A DNA stretch of 8,201 nucleotides, taken from the NCBI GenBank assembly GCA_009774535.1, contig VSNY01000170.1:1-8201 (forward strand), in the 5' to 3' direction. Each line of letters opens with the position of its first letter. Within the stretch, counting starts at the first letter, position 1. Made by a program: the position numbers and the translations under genes. Below the pieces are notes generated by a model. The model was given only the letters and a program-made list of their open reading frames with translations, had not been told where the DNA came from and ran no database searches. The DNA comes from Lachnospiraceae bacterium (GTDB lineage: Bacteria; Bacillota; Clostridia; Lachnospirales; Lachnospiraceae). This document shows, piece after piece, positions 7,170 to 8,201 of the stretch.

Positions 7170-8042
7170 TTAATGTGCGTTCAGCACCGATTTCGCAAGT
7201 GAGCCTGTCTTGAAAAGGCTGAAGCAGAGGATAACGGTGTATGCCGCCACCGACCACAAGGCTGTGTGCAGGTTGCTGGCAACCGCAACACTGGCAACGA
7301 GTACGGAATAAATGCCGACACATACCATGATGAAGAACCCCTGAAACGCCAGAGCGCAAAGCCCCTTGATGTAATTGTTCCCGATGCTGCCCCATTCCCG
7401 GTTGCTTAATGTCGCAAAGGGAACGGGTGCCACTGATATATAAAGGTATATTTCTATCATGCGCCCATATAAAACGACGGTGATGAGGACGGACATGATT
7501 TTCATACACAGGCTGACAATCATGGTTTCTATCCCAAGCCCGATCAGTTCGCCAATGCCCATAGTGGAAAGCTGGTTATTGAACATGTTTGTCAGCGTAG
7601 TCGTCACGTCAAGGCTCGTAGAGCCTGATATAGCGCCCGCCGCATTTGTAACGATGTGGTTTCCCACATCGAAGATCGCCATTGTGATGTCAAAGGTCTT
7701 GGAAAGCATCATCACAGCGATACATGCTTTTACGAGGTAGCGGAAGAAAAATTCACTCCCTACCTCGTGCATGTTGTTTTTGTCCATTACCATTGTTATC
7801 AGCTCATAACATAAAATTGCGCTGATGATAAGCCCCGCTATGGGAATCATGACATTCTCTGAAAGGTTTTTTATCATGGAAAATATGCCTGCGTTCCATG
7901 CGCTGGGCGTCTGCCCGACTTCCCCGGCAATCTCGCCCACTTTCGTATTTACGTCCGTGAACATCGTGCCGAGGTTGTCAAGCACCCACCCCTGAAGCAT
8001 CTCCTTTATAAATTCAGTGATCTTGTCAATGATTGCGCCCAT
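7170..8042 (-). CDS. VirB6/TrbL-like conjugal transfer membrane protein (CD1112-type)
   Basis: A 290-residue polytopic membrane protein, the likely inner-membrane channel component of the type IV secretion system. Hydrophobic segments lie at about 64-86, 103-125, 165-193, 195-212, 227-252 and 262-278, after an amphipathic N-terminal region (MGAIIDKITEFIKEMLQGW) typical of this family. It starts at ATG 8042, three bases after the Maff2 stop. There is no clear ribosome binding site, so translation probably depends on coupling to the upstream gene, which is damaged here. The stop is followed after 25 bases by the prgI-like start. The length is complete. Family assignment rests on the sequence pattern and the order Maff2, VirB6, PrgI, VirB4. 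Confidence 0.88.
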   Translation of the reverse strand: MGAIIDKITEFIKEMLQGWVLDNLGTMFTDVNTKVGEIAGEVGQTPSAWNAGIFSMIKNLSENVMIPIAGLIISAILCYELITMVMDKNNMHEVGSEFFFRYLVKACIAVMMLSKTFDITMAIFDVGNHIVTNAAGAISGSTSLDVTTTLTNMFNNQLSTMGIGELIGLGIETMIVSLCMKIMSVLITVVLYGRMIEIYLYISVAPVPFATLSNREWGSIGNNYIKGLCALAFQGFFIMVCVGIYSVLVASVAVASNLHTALWSVAAYTVILCFSLFKTGSLAKSVLNAH

Positions 8043-8045
8043 GAA

Positions 8046-8141
8046 TTATGAGAACAGTGTTGTAAGCTGTGGAATCACCGTCTGCGCCACGATTACAATG
8101 CCTCCGCCTGCCATCAACTGTTTAATGCCCTGTGATTTTGC
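8046..8141 (-). pseudogene. Maff2-family protein, 3' remnant
   Basis: Thirty-one codons plus TAA that read AKSQGIKQLMAGGGIVIVAQ then TVIPQLTTLFS. This is the conserved C-terminal half of Maff2-family small membrane proteins, which in Tn1549/CTn elements lie directly before the VirB6-like gene. The family normally reads ...NPGAKSQG; here the match ends at the Ala codon (8141-8139), with an in-frame TGA at 8144-8142 and unrelated sequence beyond. The gene is therefore cut, apparently by an insertion or an insertion-linked rearrangement. The N-terminal half is not in the window. Confidence 0.72.
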
Positions 8142-8149
8142 TCATGTGA

Positions 8150-8201
8150 GATAAAGAAGTAAAAGAAGTGTAAAAAATTTTGCCGTTCCCTGTCCGGCTG
8201 A
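8150..8201. mobile_element. Probable end of an IS256-like insertion sequence, continues past the window
   Basis: From 8150 the plus strand reads GATAAAG, then 11 bases, then GTGTAAAA (8168-8175). From memory, the terminal inverted repeat of IS256 has the same two blocks at the same spacing. The junction lies next to the point where the Maff2 coding match stops. The eight bases just outside (8142-8149, TCATGTGA) would be the target duplication if this is the true end. No transposase coding is visible in the 52 bases present. Confidence 0.42.

Noticed and set aside
8142..8201. Open minus-strand frame entering from the right edge and ending at TGA 8144-8142
   Set aside because: The translation (AGQGTAKFFTLLLLLYLT) is low complexity and overlaps the IS-like terminal repeat, so it is probably not coding.
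1..8201. CRISPR arrays, tRNA or rRNA genes
   Set aside because: No regularly spaced repeats and no tRNA-like or rRNA-like segments were seen on either strand.

Overview
The window is part of the conjugation (type IV secretion) module of an integrative conjugative element of the Tn1549/CTn type. These elements are found in gut Firmicutes such as Clostridioides difficile and other Clostridia. The evidence is the gene set and order, all on the minus strand: Maff2-like end, VirB6/TrbL-like membrane protein, PrgI-like protein, VirB4 ATPase. Base composition is moderate, and ribosome binding sites are strong AAGGAGG types, as expected in Firmicutes. Species cannot be told from this piece.

Layout in transcription order (right to left): positions 8201-8150 look like the terminal repeat of an IS256-like insertion sequence, continuing beyond the window. 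Positions 8141-8046 hold only the last 31 codons of a Maff2-family gene. Then come VirB6-like (8042-7170), PrgI-like (7144-6740) and VirB4. VirB4 is split: 5' exon 6789-5842 (316 codons, TTG start) and 3' exon 3289-1766 (507 codons plus stop). Between them lies a complete group II intron, 5841-3290 (2552 nt), in the same orientation as the gene. It carries its own reverse transcriptase/maturase/HNH endonuclease (5211-3391). After VirB4 come a DPPY-type DNA methyltransferase (1764 or 1776 to 991) and a radical SAM protein (994-83), joined by stop/start overlaps. The last 82 bases hold no gene I can support.

Functionally, VirB6 and PrgI are inner-membrane parts of the mating channel and VirB4 is its ATPase. 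The intron sits in frame between Gln316 and Lys317, just before the ATPase domain. Splicing would restore an 823-residue protein; without splicing, translation ends six codons into the intron. The intron ends are well defined: GTGCG at the 5' end, domain V and a bulged-A domain VI near the 3' end, and two hairpin loops whose sequences pair with the 12 bases of the 5' exon next to the splice site. The methyltransferase and radical SAM gene are probably accessory genes of the same operon. The methyltransferase may protect incoming element DNA from restriction; the radical SAM substrate is unknown.

The most interesting points are the intron making VirB4 production depend on RNA splicing, the RNA-level support for its target recognition, the second insertion that appears to have beheaded the Maff2 gene upstream, and the tightly coupled methyltransferase/radical SAM pair.
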